DNA of 64,000 bases, taken from the NCBI GenBank assembly GCA_007922305.1, contig ML677348.1, positions 20,989,263 through 21,053,262 on the forward strand, in the 5' to 3' direction. This document shows positions 12,001 through 27,000 of this stretch, in pieces. The notes beneath the pieces are model-generated. The model searched no databases. It saw only the letters and a program-made list of their open reading frames with translations, and was not told the origin of the DNA. The position numbers and the translations under genes are program-made. Source of the stretch: Dermatemys mawii (taxonomy: Eukaryota > Chordata > Testudines > Dermatemydidae). Each line of letters opens with the position of its first letter. The stretch's first letter is position 1.

Positions 12001-15000
12001 CCAGTTTGTCAAGCCACCGCAACATACTAATTTAAATTTCTCCTTAAAAACTCCCCAAAACACAACACTGCCCCATTCCAAGTCACTCACTGGAAATGTA
12101 ACTTATGAGAAAACCTCATCACTTTAGCGGTGCCAGAAGTGAGTAACCACATCATCTTATTACTGTATTGCTTGTCCTTCCTCATACCATCATCCTGCCA
12201 GCACCATACTTTGCTACTCTTGCTTATTGCCTCTTTTCTAAAATTATTCTTTTTATTATAGTAGCACCCAGAATCCCCAGTCTGGATCAGAGCCCCATTG
12301 CATTAGGCCCTGTACAAACACAGAGTAAACGATGGCCACTTCTCAAACAGCTGAAGAGAAACAAGTGGGCATAACAAAAATTGAAAACAACGCAGAAGGG
12401 AGGACAAGGTTGGATCTGTAATGTGCACTACTGGGTAAAAATATGAAAATTCTCTACTCAGAGAAAAGGGACACCTTAATGAAATGAACTTCACACTGCA
12501 AAACAATCAGCAAAGTAAGACACTTTGAGAATGTTTACAAATTTTCTGGCAAAAAAACCACACTGCATTTTGTTACAAAAGTGTAACTTTTATTGATTTG
12601 GGCTCTAATCTTGCAAACACTTTGACATGTGTGTAACCTTATGTATGTGAGTTGTCACGTTATCCTAGCCTAAAGTTTTCATACTTCTTACCAGTAGAGC
12701 ACATTATTATTATTATTTATATCTGCAGTGCCCAATAGAAATTTGATGCTAGCCACACTTTGTTTTGAATTTTTCTTATTAGCCACATTATAAAAAAGCC
12801 ATATTAAGCCACATGCATTAGCCACAATTCAATAGCCTATTAGCCACATGTGGCTAGTGGCAAATGTATTGAACACTGCTGATTTATATAATACCCCAAA
12901 CTCCGCTATGTCCTTTAGAGAACAGATAAAAGTATATCATCCCTTTCTCTTGCATTCCCTCCCAATTTCTGTCTGTTTGCAAGAAGTATTTACCAGTAAT
13001 AGGTGATAGGCTGATTGCTGTAATGAGCCACTCAGCAACAACTACAAATCCGTGCATGCTGCCAGTCTATGCTAAAATAGTTACCTCTGTCCTCCTTCCT
13101 CCATCTGTTTGTCTGTGTCACCCAACTCTTCTATCTTGTCTTTTAGACTATAAACTCATTGGGGATAGGAACAGTCATTTACAATATGTGGTATTCAGCC
13201 TATCACAGGCCATTCTGAGGCCTCTAGGTGCCACTGTATTATAAACAGCAGCAGCAGCGAAGCTAAAACAAACTATGCAGGCATCAGATAGTCATGTGTG
13301 CAATGTGTAAGGGAGGCGGTGCGTTTAATTAAATGACCATTCTAAACATCGATTGTGAAGCAGAAAAGCCCCTCCTTATTTTAGAAAAGGGGTTTTTAAA
13401 AAAATTCAGTACATATTTAAAAGTTGCTGTATCAGGCATATATATGTTTTAAATTAGTCAATGGATAAAATTCAAGTTGATCATGATAATGCCAGATGAT
13501 GCTACTATTCACTTGTAACTCCAAACGTATTTTAAACCAATAGTAATGTAAAATTATCTCAGTTAACTTTAGTAGTTGTAATGCAATTAATGCTACAGAC
13601 ACAAATAAGAACACTTCATATTTGGGACCACTTGCAACTGAAGATCTTAATATTCATCATTCTGCAGTATGTTATCTCATCTCTATTTTATAGATAGTGA
13701 AACTGAGGCACAGAGAGGTTTATAGATTTTAAGGCCACAAGTGACCATCTAAACTGAATATACACAGGCCACAGAACCTCACTCAGTAATTCTGCACCAA
13801 GCCCATAACTTCTGTTTTAGCTATTGCGCATCTTTTAGAAAGACACCCAGTTTTGATTTAAAAATCTCAAGCGATGGAGAATCTACGATATTGCTAGGTA
13901 AATTGTTGCAGTGCTTAATTATCTACACTTTAGAAATAAAGCACTAATTTTGGTCTGAATTTGTCTAGCTTTGACTTCCAACAACTGGATCTCATTATGC
14001 CTTTATTTGCTAGATTAAAGAGCCATGCCCACCATTAGAAACTTCTTCCCCATGCAGGTAACTTGTACACTGTGATTAAGTCACTGCTTAACCTTCTTTT
14101 GGATGAACTAAATAGATAGAGCTTCCTAAGTCTCACAGTGTGAGATATCTTGTCCAGATCTCAAATAATTCTTGTGGCTCTTTCCTGAATCTTTTCAAAA
14201 ATTTTCGTTGTTCTTTTTGAAGTATGGACATCAAAGCTGCATACAGTATTCTAGCCATGGTCTCACTAAAGCTATATACAGAGGTAATGCCATCTCCGCA
14301 CTCTCTGATATTCCCCTGCTTATACATCCAAGCACTGCTTTTGCCCCAAGATTAGGTGGCTCTCCCAAGGGCAAACAGAAAATACATGCATTAGCCACAA
14401 ATCTGTAGCTTTTTACATTGTCTTTTACATACCTCACGTAATTGCTCCACAAGCTCTTTCTCTTCTCTCATCTGTTCCATTTTCCTCCGAATTGTAAATT
14501 GGGGGTCTATGGATTCCAAATTTCTCTGTGGTCTTAAAAATACTGTGATTTTAAAGAGACAGATGTTTAGTAAAAACAAACCATCAAAAACATCTGCTTT
14601 ATTATTTTTCAGATTAAACAAAATCCTTATTTACTATCCCAATTATGTCTTTTGGAAGATTTCCCTGAGAGAATATAGAAAAGAAAATCTGATTTAGAAC
14701 TACAATCATAAAAGTGTATTTGCTTACGGGTGCTCATAAGAGAATGAATGTATTATTGATATAAGTGGAATATACAAACATTCAGGACCAAATCCTATGG
14801 TCTTGACTGGGAGTTTTAACAAATTAGCACAGCATTTGTCCCTTGGAGTTTTTGATCTGTTGTTAGAAGTCTAGCTACTTCTATCACAGGACTCCCTTCT
14901 CAGTCTTTTAGTTAGACCCCAATCCTATAAGGTGCAGAACTCCAATGGAACTGAGAGTATTCAGCACTTTGCCGGATCAGACTCGTAGCACTCTCCAATT

Positions 15001-18000
15001 ATTCACGACTATCTTTCTTCTCACCCTTCATCAAACAAAATGTTGAGTTTGACTCCTAAAAACAGAATGCCTATGACAAGACTTTGAAGGCATTAGAAAT
15101 TCCCATTTCATATGCAGTATTGCACTAGGTCCATACACAGTTTTCCTACAACCATTCCTGGTAGTATGGTTTATTTCATCCATCCTGTAACTTTGGGCAC
15201 AGCAGGGACATAAAGTCTATAGAACCTAATGTATACTTGCACTTTTGAACATTTTTGTTGTGTTCCAATGACAGCTTTTAATGGTTCTTTCTTGTACATG
15301 TATCATAAGGGCTATGCCCACCAAGGCCCTCTCACACTGTAGATACCAGGAAGGAGGGTCACCCGTTCTTGTGGCTGGATTGACTCTAGACTTGCTCATA
15401 TATTATGAAAAGTGTCAAGTGCTCAAGAAGGGACATAAAAAGAAAAGTAATAAATACAAGTTATGTGAGGTGATACCCTTACGTGGGTCATCCACAAAGC
15501 AAGTTAAACCCAGGTCCTCTGGTTCTAAAAGCATAAAACTCAACTCCTGAGCTAAATGATGCAGCTTTGTTAACTCAAGGTTGCAGCAGACTCAAACCTC
15601 TATATGGTTCAGCCACCACTTGTCATCTAACACCACTGGGTTAGCCACTGGCAGCAGGGTGCAACCCAGGCATGTCGTGTTGAAGTTAGCAGCAGGCTCA
15701 ACCACTTCTATGCACTGTACAGCCACTAAAGGGGTGGTGGTGGGGGAGACGGAGTACAGTGCCACTCTGAGTAAGCACAGGTTATGGTTATTTCCAGATT
15801 TTGTTGCATTGCTGTTTTGCTTAGTTTCTTTTGTTAGGATTATTTCCCATCCCCCTGAACTAATGCTTTCTGGTTTTTTTTGGTCTCCCTCTGGATGCTG
15901 AGATGGGAGTGGTCTGGTCCGGTTGCAGGAAGAGGAATATATCCACTGACTCCTCCATAAGACTCAAACAGTTATTCTCCATCTCCTTCATCACCTGAAG
16001 GGGGTGGGGAAGTTTTGGGGAGCCAGGGCTTGTTCAAAATGCACAAAGAAGACTGGGGGATGATGTTTTGGTCATTAAATTAAATAGAGAAGGAAGAAGT
16101 CTTGTATATCTGTATATGCAAATGTCCCAAATGGACAGATTGCTAATTAGGGAAGAGACCCCAGTATTTACATAAAATATTAATAAAATTATTATAACTT
16201 TTCAGTAAGTTGTTACAAACTTATTTATGCCTTTACTAAATATTAAGAAATAACTAAACATATGTTACAGCCAGTACGCTTTAATATATAACAGTACATA
16301 TGTTTAGCTAAGCATGTTACAAAATATTAAAGTTAATCCAAGTAGTTCCAGAAGGTTTCTGCTTTTCTCTTCCAAGGGCAAGCAAACATCAAAAAGATAA
16401 AACAAGCAAAACATTAATGTTTTAAGTAGAGGCTTAACTGTAAAAAGGAATGTAGGTGTGTTATGTAAGCATTAAATCTAGGCTGGAAAGCGGCCATACC
16501 AATCCCATTTATTTTCAAAGGAAAAATTTCTGTTGTGTTTTTGAAACTTCAGGATAAACATGTGTAGTTGGAAATGTTTTAAACTTTTATTTCTTAAATG
16601 CTGAAATGGCAAACACCTTTTGAGATGTGTATTTGCAAATATTTTGTACCAAAATGCAAGCCTTTATATAGCTGCCTGATACTGTTACAGGAATAATAAG
16701 TTTTATGCAGAAATATAGTAAGGTCACTTGATGTTATAACTAGATACTAACATAAGAAGCCATTTAAGTATAGAATATTTATATTAATGGACAATTAATT
16801 AATTACTGACAGTGTGCAAGCAAGCCCTCGCCCAATTCAGGAAGATAAGAAAATCATCATTCTAAAAACTGTCATATAGAATTAACAATTTAAGTTCTTT
16901 AATTTTAAGAGACTCTTTTGAGAAACAAAAACTTTTATATAAAGATTAGGAGCGTTTGGACTTACTGTAAGCAGAATTTAATTTCTTGACAAGCTCTAAT
17001 AAAACTGAAAGACTCTTGGAAACTGGACTGAATAAAGACTAACTTTGAAAGTTATCTGATGTTTCTTGTCACAAGAAGAACAGAGGCAATTAAAGAAATG
17101 CTGCATACATTCATTAAACAGATTGCATATTCAGGGACTGAAAGTGTCACCTAAACCAAAAAAGAATGGCAGCAACCAACTTTCAATCTGAACAGGTCTG
17201 AAAGAGGTGTGTTTTCCTGTGATTTCATAGAAATAGAAGGAGAAAGGTATAAAAACCTCTAAGTGAACACCTGTTACACACCCTGTCTGCTACCCTTGTC
17301 AAGAGGGCACTCCTAGAGGTGTGGGTGGTGTCATGACCCACAGATCTCAAACCCAGGTCTGTAGGTTTTATGGGAGCAACAACACATCAACCCTCAACCT
17401 GGCAGCCTGGTGACAATGGCTTATCTAGGACCCATGAAGCCCAGTCCCAGAGTGGGGCTCTGCCCCTGAAGTCTGATTGGCCCAATGGCTCTATTTAAGC
17501 CAGGGGCAGCAACAAGAAGCTGTCCCAAACAATTGGGCCCACTCTGCTTTGGACTATGTGCTTTCTGCTGTTTGATTTCCAGGCATCCTGACCCAGCTTG
17601 ACTCTTGGCATCCGCCTTGTGGTTCCTGACCTCCATTTTGTTTCCTACCTCTGATCCCCTGGTAGCCTAACCTGGCCTGAGTCTGGTTCCTGACTCATGG
17701 TTCTGATCTCCAGTTTGTCTCCTGCTTCTGATCTCCTGATACCCTGACCCAGCTGACTCTTGACTCCTGTCTCATGACTGCAGACTCGCTCCCACTATTA
17801 GGTCTGGCTGTCCATGATCTGACCACAACAAACAGTTCCTTCTGTTATTCACCGAGTAGTTAGATATGTATTCCTGGAGAGGAAACAGGCTAAACATTGG
17901 CAAATAGAGAAATTGTGGAATCTAACTGGATTTATGATAATAAATAATCATAACTGAACTGTCTTAGGGACAGCTCCTTAAATGGTTTCTTCTAAGTTAC

Positions 18001-21000
18001 TCAAGTAACTTATTTAAGTATTTTTTTTTTTTTTCAGTTTTCATAGGATTTAGTTAAGGTTGCCTGCTTTGCCCAACTATAAACTGTTTAGGTTATTAAG
18101 TAGTAGACAGGCTTCATTTACTCTTGAACTGTTTTGCCCATACATAAACAGTGTTAAGTTTCTAATAAGATACTAAAACTGAATTCACAGTAATTTTGGA
18201 AAATAATATACTTTGGCCTTAACTTGCCCAGAGAAAGGCGCCTCCCCAGAGGCGGTTCACTCTCAAGGGTGTAATCTCTGTTAAACTCTCTCAACAGAGA
18301 GATGTACACAAGCAACTGTAATAGTAGTAACCAGTTTCATTTGTGTTCAGTCATTTGATGTTCTGTTTAATGTTTTCTTTTCCTTTCTTTAATAACGAAA
18401 TAGCTATAGTTAACAATTGTGACTATGTTGTATGTTCTTCTCCTGATAATGGTGTCCTTTAAGGTATGTTAAAGAACACTTCTGACTAAACAGTGGGATC
18501 CACACCTTTGAGCTGTCAGGAAGAGAAACAATTAGTAAGAGCTGGCTTATCATTTCGTGTTTCTCTAAACCAGGGGTTCTCACACTGGGGCTCATGACCC
18601 CTCAGGGAGTTGTGAGGTTATTACATGGGGGTCACGAATGGTCAGCCTTCACCCCTACACCCTGCTTCACATTTATAACAGCATTTATAATAGTGTTAAA
18701 TATAAAAAAGAGTTTTTAATTTATATGGAGTAAGGGGTTGCACTCAGAGTCTTGCTATGTGAAAAGGGTCACCAATATAAAAGTTTGAGACCCACTGCTG
18801 GTTTTCAACCTTTTTTCATTTGTGAACCCTAGAATATTTCAAATGGAGGTGGAGACCCCTTTGGAAATCTTACACACAGTCTATGGATCCCCAGGGGTCC
18901 AAGGACCACAGCCTGAAAACCACTGTCCTAAACTAAGTATGTTTAGTAATTTTTAAAAATAAAATCATTTGAGGTCCAACAATTTAAAACCACTTCCAAT
19001 CCCAGTGGGAAGTGAAAACTACACGTGAGCCCTCCTAAACCAAATACAGGAACTGCCAGTGAAGAATAAAGAATTAAATTATTCTTTTTAAATTATTCTT
19101 TCTAACTGCATAATACAAAAAAGGTACAATACAGAATAAAAAAAAGTTATTGCTTTACTACTCAAATTATCATCTCATGCTAACAGAATCTCATATTTAT
19201 TTAGGTTGTGTTTTGGATAAATGTTTTAACTTTTACATCAAATTTCAAATTATGCAACACACTAGGAAAATATGGAGTGTAAGGAAAGTTCAGATAAATT
19301 CAACACAGGATGAATGCATACTTGCATAAGGCTCAATGAATCTGAAGGATCAATAAACTAAACTGTATACTGAGATTTTCTGGGTCCTTGACAGGTTTGC
19401 TTGTGTATTTGCATTAAGATCTTGGAAGAAGAAGAAGAAAAAAATGGTTCCTGCATGAGATACTTTCTTTGAAATCCCAGAAAGGGCTCATGAATTGTGT
19501 TCATATATGTCCTGGTGATATTAAAGTTATCAAATGAAATCTCTGCTTGGACCCAATGGCTGAAGAAATACCTTTCACTATTCTAGAGATGATTACAGTG
19601 ACTGCATAGTAAAATGCTTTATTAAAAATAGTTATTTTAGGAAAAGCCACCAACTAGATGGTGGCAGAGGCTACTAGTTAAGCAATAAAAAATAGCCTAT
19701 CCAAAGATCTGTAAAAAACCACCGTAACTGAAAGAGCAGCATAGCAAAGCAAAGCAAAGCTAACCTAAGCTCCCACATTTTCAAAGTACACTGCTACCTC
19801 GATATAGCGCAGTCTGATACAAGGCAAATTCTGATATAACACTGTAAAGGAGCGCTCTGGGGGGCGTGGCTGCGTGCTCCGGTAGATCAGCGCATCATGT
19901 GTCTGGCTTCAACATAACGCTGTTTCTCCTATATCGTATGATTTTTTGGCTCCCGAGGACCGTGTTATACAGTAGACTCTCAATTATCTAGGATTGGGTT
20001 AATCAGGTTGTGGATTAACCAGGATATCAAAAAAAAATACACGTAACTCGCAGGGTCGACTCTGGCTTTGTTGCCGCCCCAAGCACAAAAAAAAACCCCC
20101 ACCAGGGTGCAGGGCAGCCAATGAACCAACATCCCCTCCCCCAGCGCTGGGTGGCTGGTGAACCAATGCCCCTGCTCCCCATATTTCCTATGGATGATGA
20201 TTATCTGGGATTTTATTAACCAGGATTAATTTTTTCCCTATCATCCTGGATAACTGAGAGTCTACTGTAGGAAGGAGTGCCAGGGGGATTTAGCCACTTT
20301 CATTAAACTCCCTGGCAGTTCTGTGGATAAATTCATTTGCACCATATTTAAAATCCAAGGACAACAGATTTCAAGCTAATTATCAAATGCTCCCTATCAG
20401 ATATCCACAACAGAACAAAATATATGAAGAAAAAGACGACTGTATTTTTAACAGAAGGTTAAAATGAAATATGGTGTTCCTGTATCAGGCCCATTTTTTA
20501 AATTGTTCCTAATGTTATAATAAAAAAAATGAGAATACCTTACTACATTTATTAAGAATATCAGTTAAAAGTGTTAAGTAATTATTTACATTTCAAATTA
20601 GTAAACTCACTGTAAAACTTAGAATAAACAATACTTAAAATTCTGGAACCTATTTAGGTGTGCTGTATGTTGTATATTTCCCATAATAACAAGGAAAATA
20701 GGCAAGTACACACACACAACCAAACAAACATCAGACTTGAAAACTGTGTTGTCATCTCCATTCCGGTTTCAATAGCAGCAACACTTCAAAGAGCTCAGTA
20801 CAAACAGAATCATGCCAACGACCACTGTTGTATGTTTTGTGTTTGAGTCTGCGTCTAGGAAATTTTTATTGTGGTCTTCAATCATTCTAGCCTTTTTTAT
20901 CTTGCTTATGTACTCTGTTGAACTGATGTGTGCCCGCACGAGAGAGAAACTGAACTTTCTTTGCTCCCATATTGTAATCAGGATGTATTAGACTAGAACA

Positions 21001-24000
21001 GGAGAAGTTCTGAAATGACATATTATTATGAGTAAGACTCGGTTTATTGTCTGTGTACTGTTATTCCTATGTAGAATGTAAGTCTTGTGAGAGAGGATAC
21101 TTATGTTTGATCTTTGTGGAATGACTCACCTGCTCTAGATACTATTTCTGAATACGACCACTCTCTAGTTTGCTATACATTACAAACCCTAAACACAATA
21201 AGGTTCTCAAATTTATGCAGTTTTGTAAATAAATGTCCAAGAATAGCAAACATCTGCTTATGGAAAGTAAATGTCAAAATTATTCATTCAGTTTGACTTA
21301 TTCGTAAGACATACATTCTACTTATGGAAAACATACAGGCAATTCCTTCAAAGAGTAATAAATAAACAGGTTAGCCAATTTGGAAAATATACACAAGCAA
21401 AATAAATTAGCAAGTGAATAAGATATTCTTTCATCTCTGTTATACAGTAGAAATACTGGAAGTAAAGTGTTCCAATTCCAGATATTTTAACAATATGGAA
21501 TATGCTAGTTATTCTGCATTATACATTTGTTCCACCAAGGGGAGCCCACACCACACAAATATGTGCCTCAGAATAGAGTATTTATTCAGATCAAAGTACG
21601 GTAGTTATCTTCATTGCCTGTCAGCACAGCTTATTTATTTCATGGTAGTTTCAATAAGACTTTGTTGGCAATTTTTAAAAATGTAAGTGAAAACAAATTA
21701 AATTAGCAATAATAGTCTAATCCACAATACCTGACATGTATTTAGTCTCTTTGTTAAAGGTCAGATTTCCTATTGATGATTTCCATTTTCACACTTTCAT
21801 TACATTGTAGGAACAGTTTTGTGCATGCAATTATTTGCAGGCAAAGTTTAGGACATTTAATACTAGAAGTACTTGCCAGCCCAATCAAGTCCCTAGATGT
21901 CTAAATGAGCAAAAACAGCACCTGCAAATACTTGTGGTTGCAAAAATGCCAGGGCTTGTAAGAGGCCTAGATAAAGCAAGGCTAAAAATTTGAAAAATAA
22001 GATTCTATTTCTCGTGATCAATTCTATTCAGATTTTTTTAATTATATATGCTTCAAGTGGATATGGAATACGTGCTTCTTCTGTACTAGAGACAAATCTG
22101 AATACCATTGAGAGGAGATTCAGTGGTTAGGGAACTAACATAGAACTTATGAGACCCGAGTTCAAGTCCCTGCTCCTCTCCAGAGTTCCTGTGTGATTCT
22201 TGGCGAGTCACTTAGTCTCTCTGTGTCTTAGTTCCCTATCTGTAAAATGGGGATAATAGCACTTCCCTGCCTAAGATGGATGCTGTGAGGATAAACACAT
22301 TTTGTGAAGCACTCAAGATACTACAGTGATTTGGGCAGGGAAGACAGACAAACTGTGCAGCAAACTTTCAAACATGTCAAAATAGGAGATAAAAACAAAT
22401 TGTTCTAACAGTTTTAATCAAGCATTAATATTTGCAGTTGGCTTAAAAGCTATCACATCTGAAATTGTTTCAAATGATTAGGCTTAAGCTTGCCTACACT
22501 GTTCTAATTTTATTATGATAGTAAAATTACACTGGTAGGCCTAGGTTAGCACAGATCACGTTACCTAATGAATTCCTAACAACAAAGATAAAAGACACAT
22601 CTAGAGCTGGATCCCCAACTAACGTACAGACGCCCCCTGACTTACGCAATCGTTCCGTTCCCGAAAGCCTTGTGTAACTTGAATTTTGTTTAAGTGGGAA
22701 ACATATACCCCTATGTTACACAAAAAATTCCGCAACTCAAAAATCCTATTTCTGGCTTATGGAACTTTTTCGGTAAGCGCGAATTTGCATAAGTCGGGTC
22801 TTGTGTAACCTGGGGAGCGTCTGTAGTCCACTAAACTCAGCTGAGTTATGCCAATTTACAATGCCTGAATATGTGACCTATCAAGTTTGATATACGTCAG
22901 CCGGCTGAATTCTCCACTGTCCTGTATCTTTGTGGTCCTTTACACCTGAGGAAAACAAGTACAAAGTGGGTGTAATCCGTACACACAAATCAGAATGATA
23001 GCATTTTGATGACAGCACCAAATAAAAATAGCAGCATTTTGCCCCCATTTTATGAAAGAACTTTGATGTACATTTCTCCCACAATATCCATAGATTTTGT
23101 ATATGTTCTTCACTGGAGCAATTTGCTATGATCTGTTAATCAGGTTTTATATAATGTAATTTCCAATATTTTTAATGTTTGATCATCGTCTCTTAGATGT
23201 TCAGAGATCGAATTATCTTAGTGGGAAGGAGAGAGGGCTGAGGCTTTGTAAATAATGTTACATTATTGTAAGTATTCTAATAAAATTATTCTAGAAAGAT
23301 TTTATAAAGATTAATATTTAGATACACTAAAATGTTAAAAATTGACAATTTTTAAGAGGATTCTAATTCAGCTTCAAGGTACAAATTCTATCTTTTGTAT
23401 CCTCGGCTCCCATTCATTTCAATGGGTGACACACACATGAAACCAAGTGCAGAACTTAGTTTCTTCCTACTAATAATTCGGGAATCAAGTTCTCTTGCTA
23501 AAATAAAATAAAGGAAAAAAAAAAACCACCACTTCAGGCCGATTTCTACCTCTGAGTCTATAAGTGATTACAGACCTTTCATTGTCGCTAGTACTTTACT
23601 AAAAGACTAGTAGAGTTGAATAAATAATCTTTAACTTAGGAAGTACTTTGTTAAATGGAGAGGTATTATGTTTATACTTTAATTAACCATGTGGAGACTA
23701 GAGTTATAATACTGTTCAGCAGCTTAGAGTTTTAAGAATTTGACTTCGAACCACAGAATTCTGTAAATGACATGAACATTGGAGGCACTGAACATAATGA
23801 ACAATGCAAGTCAATTCAAAACGATTTGGATAATTTAGGAGATCAGGCTAGCAAATGGCAAATGATGTTCATTTAAAAAAAATACACAACAAATTAGTCT
23901 GCAAAAAAGGAAACAATCTAGAGTTTATGTGCTAATCAGAGCAATCATCCACGAATACTGTTGGCTGCACAGTTCACTGTATGAGTGGAAGGGTGCAACA

Positions 24001-27000
24001 TAAAACAAAAAATGGTAATAGATCCCAAGAATCTAAGTTATTATAACAGCTGCACTCACCTCTTGCGAGTGCCCCCAGCCAAGCGTGTGCGTGTCTGCAC
24101 ACTCTCTCTCTCTCTATCTTGTGTGTCTTTGGTGACTCAGCCCTGCGGCTGAGTCACACCCAGTCAGTCTGTGTGATGAAAGCAAAGTAAAACCCCTTGC
24201 AGGGCACAAGTCCAACAGGGGTCTCTCTCAGTTCCCCCTATAATGTCTCCCACAAGTTGTCCCTGCTCCAGGACAAATCAGTGTCCCAGGGCTCCTTCCC
24301 TGGTGACAAAGTCTTTGCCTTCTTAGGGCCTTCCTGGCTACAACTTTCCAACTGGGCCATTGCAGTTCAGTTCCCACCTCTGGAGGTGCTTCAACATCCA
24401 GGCCACTTCCTCCAGTGGCTAATGGGGGCTGGAGGGACCCAGGCATGCCCACTAATCTGCGTGCCAGCCCAGACACCCTATAGATAGTTGCTATCTGTTG
24501 TGTCCCTTTATCTAAGTTGCACTGCTGCTCTAACTCCCCAGCCCAATTCCTCGCAGCCCTGCACAGACTTCACCCTTACCTCAGGATCTTGTCCTGATGG
24601 GAGTCCCTGCAACCAAGGGCTCTTTTTTGCTTTCTCTAGCTTCTGGTAGAACTACTTTGTCCAAGGTCCTGCAGCTCCCTCAGCCAGACACACACCATCT
24701 ATGCTCCTCTCCTTCTGGAACTGGACTTGCTCTTACTCTGCAGCTCTTCCTAGTCTGACCTGCTGGGCCCTGATTGGCTGCTTCCCACACAGCTGCTCTA
24801 GGCAGCTTGGAAGACCTCTCTACTGCTCTTTTCTGGAGCAGGGTGTGGCAAGCCCACAAGGCCTCCAGGAAGGGGCCTCAGGGCCTAGTCCACACCATCA
24901 TGAATTCATGAAGAACGGTTATGAGCGTCAGCAAATTTCTTTTACAACAAGAAAAAGCTTGATAGGTTTTTGCTTGTTATTAGAATTCCTTTTATTCCTA
25001 AGAACGAGCAAGATTGATTTTCTTCAGTAATATACCAACTGTCCATTCTTCTCATGCAAAGAAAGATCAGTTGGCAGATAATTCAGGTTTTTTAAGTGGT
25101 ACACATCTGTCAATGTGGCCAGCTCTTTTTTTCATTTCCCACACTCTGCCATGTGAACTGTGGATGAGGACTTGTAATGATGGAATAGATTTCCCAACAT
25201 TGGAAAGGACCAGAAGCCTTGTCTGACATTATCTTCATGATCCATACTAACTCAGCTTGCAACTCTTAGAGAGTGAAAAAAATGCTAGCATGGTGCTGAA
25301 GATGCCAATACTTTAGCTTAAAAAGCTATCAGATCACTTTTTAGTGCTCCGTCTCCATTTAAGCCAAAAGTGCAGGATTTCCAACTGTAAAGAATATTTG
25401 CTTACAGACTGCACTTAAAGATAGTTTTTTCAACAATGTGCATAAATGGTGCCACCAAATGTGTTCTTTCAAAAAACAAAAAGTCTTATTCTTTAGCCTC
25501 ACTTCTTAAGTTCCAGTTTTCTAAGCCAGACAAGTGGGAGAACTTGGCTGATGGATGAATGCTCAGAGCAGATTTCGTATACCCAGTTTCAAAGAGCTCA
25601 GCATGCACAACAAAGTATTCATATATGTTCCTTATTTAGGATTCAGAAGAACACTTGCTACATCATGTTCAACTTTTTGTGTGTGTGTGAACAATTTTCA
25701 TAAAAAGAATGTTAAATTCCAACATATGGGCACATCTTGTATAAGATACAGTTCTGAATGACTATTATGTTTTGGAATGTCTCAGAATGTGACAGCTTTC
25801 TGAATGGTGGGTTTTTTTTAATAATGCCAGTGATTATTTTTTCTTATTTTTCATTTTCAATGAAGTTATGTAATACAAGATTTAATTAAACAGCAGACAC
25901 AACCAAAAATACTTTATGCTACCATTATGTAGAGCATTCAGTGCATTGGATCCATTATCAGATGTGACATGCAGTACTGTAATGTCCTCAGGAGAAAAGC
26001 CATATTAACATTTTCAGGTTGTGTCCCAGGCTATGGGAGCTGCTTCAATCAAAAGCACTCAGACTCAACAGCTATATACATAGCTGTGAACTTTACTTAT
26101 ATCTGCACTGCAGTGGATCCACTGTATACTTGCTAAATTCCCCAAATCCAGCCCAGAACACACCAGGTTCAGACTGAAATGTGGGGAAGGGGAGAGGAAA
26201 GGCAAGTATCTTCTTTATGTCCAGGTGGTGGTCAGAAATCTGGAAATTTCGTAGGAGATCACATTTGGTCTTCTCTTTGGTTAAAGATATCAAAATTAAG
26301 AACTGTTCATTTTTGGTCAGTGCTTTGTTATGCATTGTGACAAATTTATCATATACGCTCTTGAATATTTCATAAACCTCAGGTACTTGCAAATGTGGAG
26401 AGATATTGTCTTTTTGGCACATTGTGCTGCTGACTGGGGAAAAAAACTCAGAAACTTTCATTATCTGAAAAATACATCATCAAATCCAGCACAAAAATCT
26501 ATGTAATTCTCTTATTCAACTCAAGAGTCACTGGAAAAATGCTTACACAGAAGCTATTTGTAGGAGGCCGGAAGAAATTGTAACGATGGGCTGTTAGAAG
26601 CGCTCCCCCCTCTCGGCTCCAGGGAAAGAAAGGGTATTATAGGTTAGGCTGTTGTTATTGGTTGCTGCTCTGTTATCGCATATTTTACATGCCGGAGTTA
26701 ACTGGTTCTCATTGCCTGCTTGCCTTGTGCAATACTAATGAGACACCTGCGTGCATTATGTAATACTAATAAGATAGAAACAAGGTATTAGTTATTCATG
26801 AGGTATTAGATATTCATGTTCCTGTTATTTCTCTGCCTGTGTTCCCACGCGCAGTGGGCTTCATCCCGAGCATTGCTCTGGTGTGTCGGGCTTTCCCTGT
26901 CTCAGTGGCAGCAACGAAGGGAGCCCCCGCTGCGGGTGTGCCACTTTTGCCTTCAATAAATTTACTACTTCTATTCAGCAGCTGTGTGTGTGCCTAGTTC

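Larger units (their letters stand above)
11857..14432 (-). other. LRCH1: LRCH1 intron, 2.6 kb
   Basis: Holds two L2-like 3' ends in opposite directions (12252-12340 and 13130-13235), a hAT element (12723-12881), a MIR fragment and a LINE remnant that runs up to the next exon. Nothing else recognised. Confidence 0.8.

Noticed and set aside
15460..15570. Possible tRNA gene (TTCTAAAAGC and reversed B-box-like words).
   Set aside because: No cloverleaf can be completed; more likely a remnant of a tRNA-derived SINE.
24701..25030. Plus-strand open frame with KSLIGFCLLLEFLLFL, similar to the membrane tail I remember for LRCH1 (DLIGFCLVHILF).
   Set aside because: Wrong strand and position within the gene, no splice context, and a hydrophobic run is easily matched by chance in T-rich sequence.
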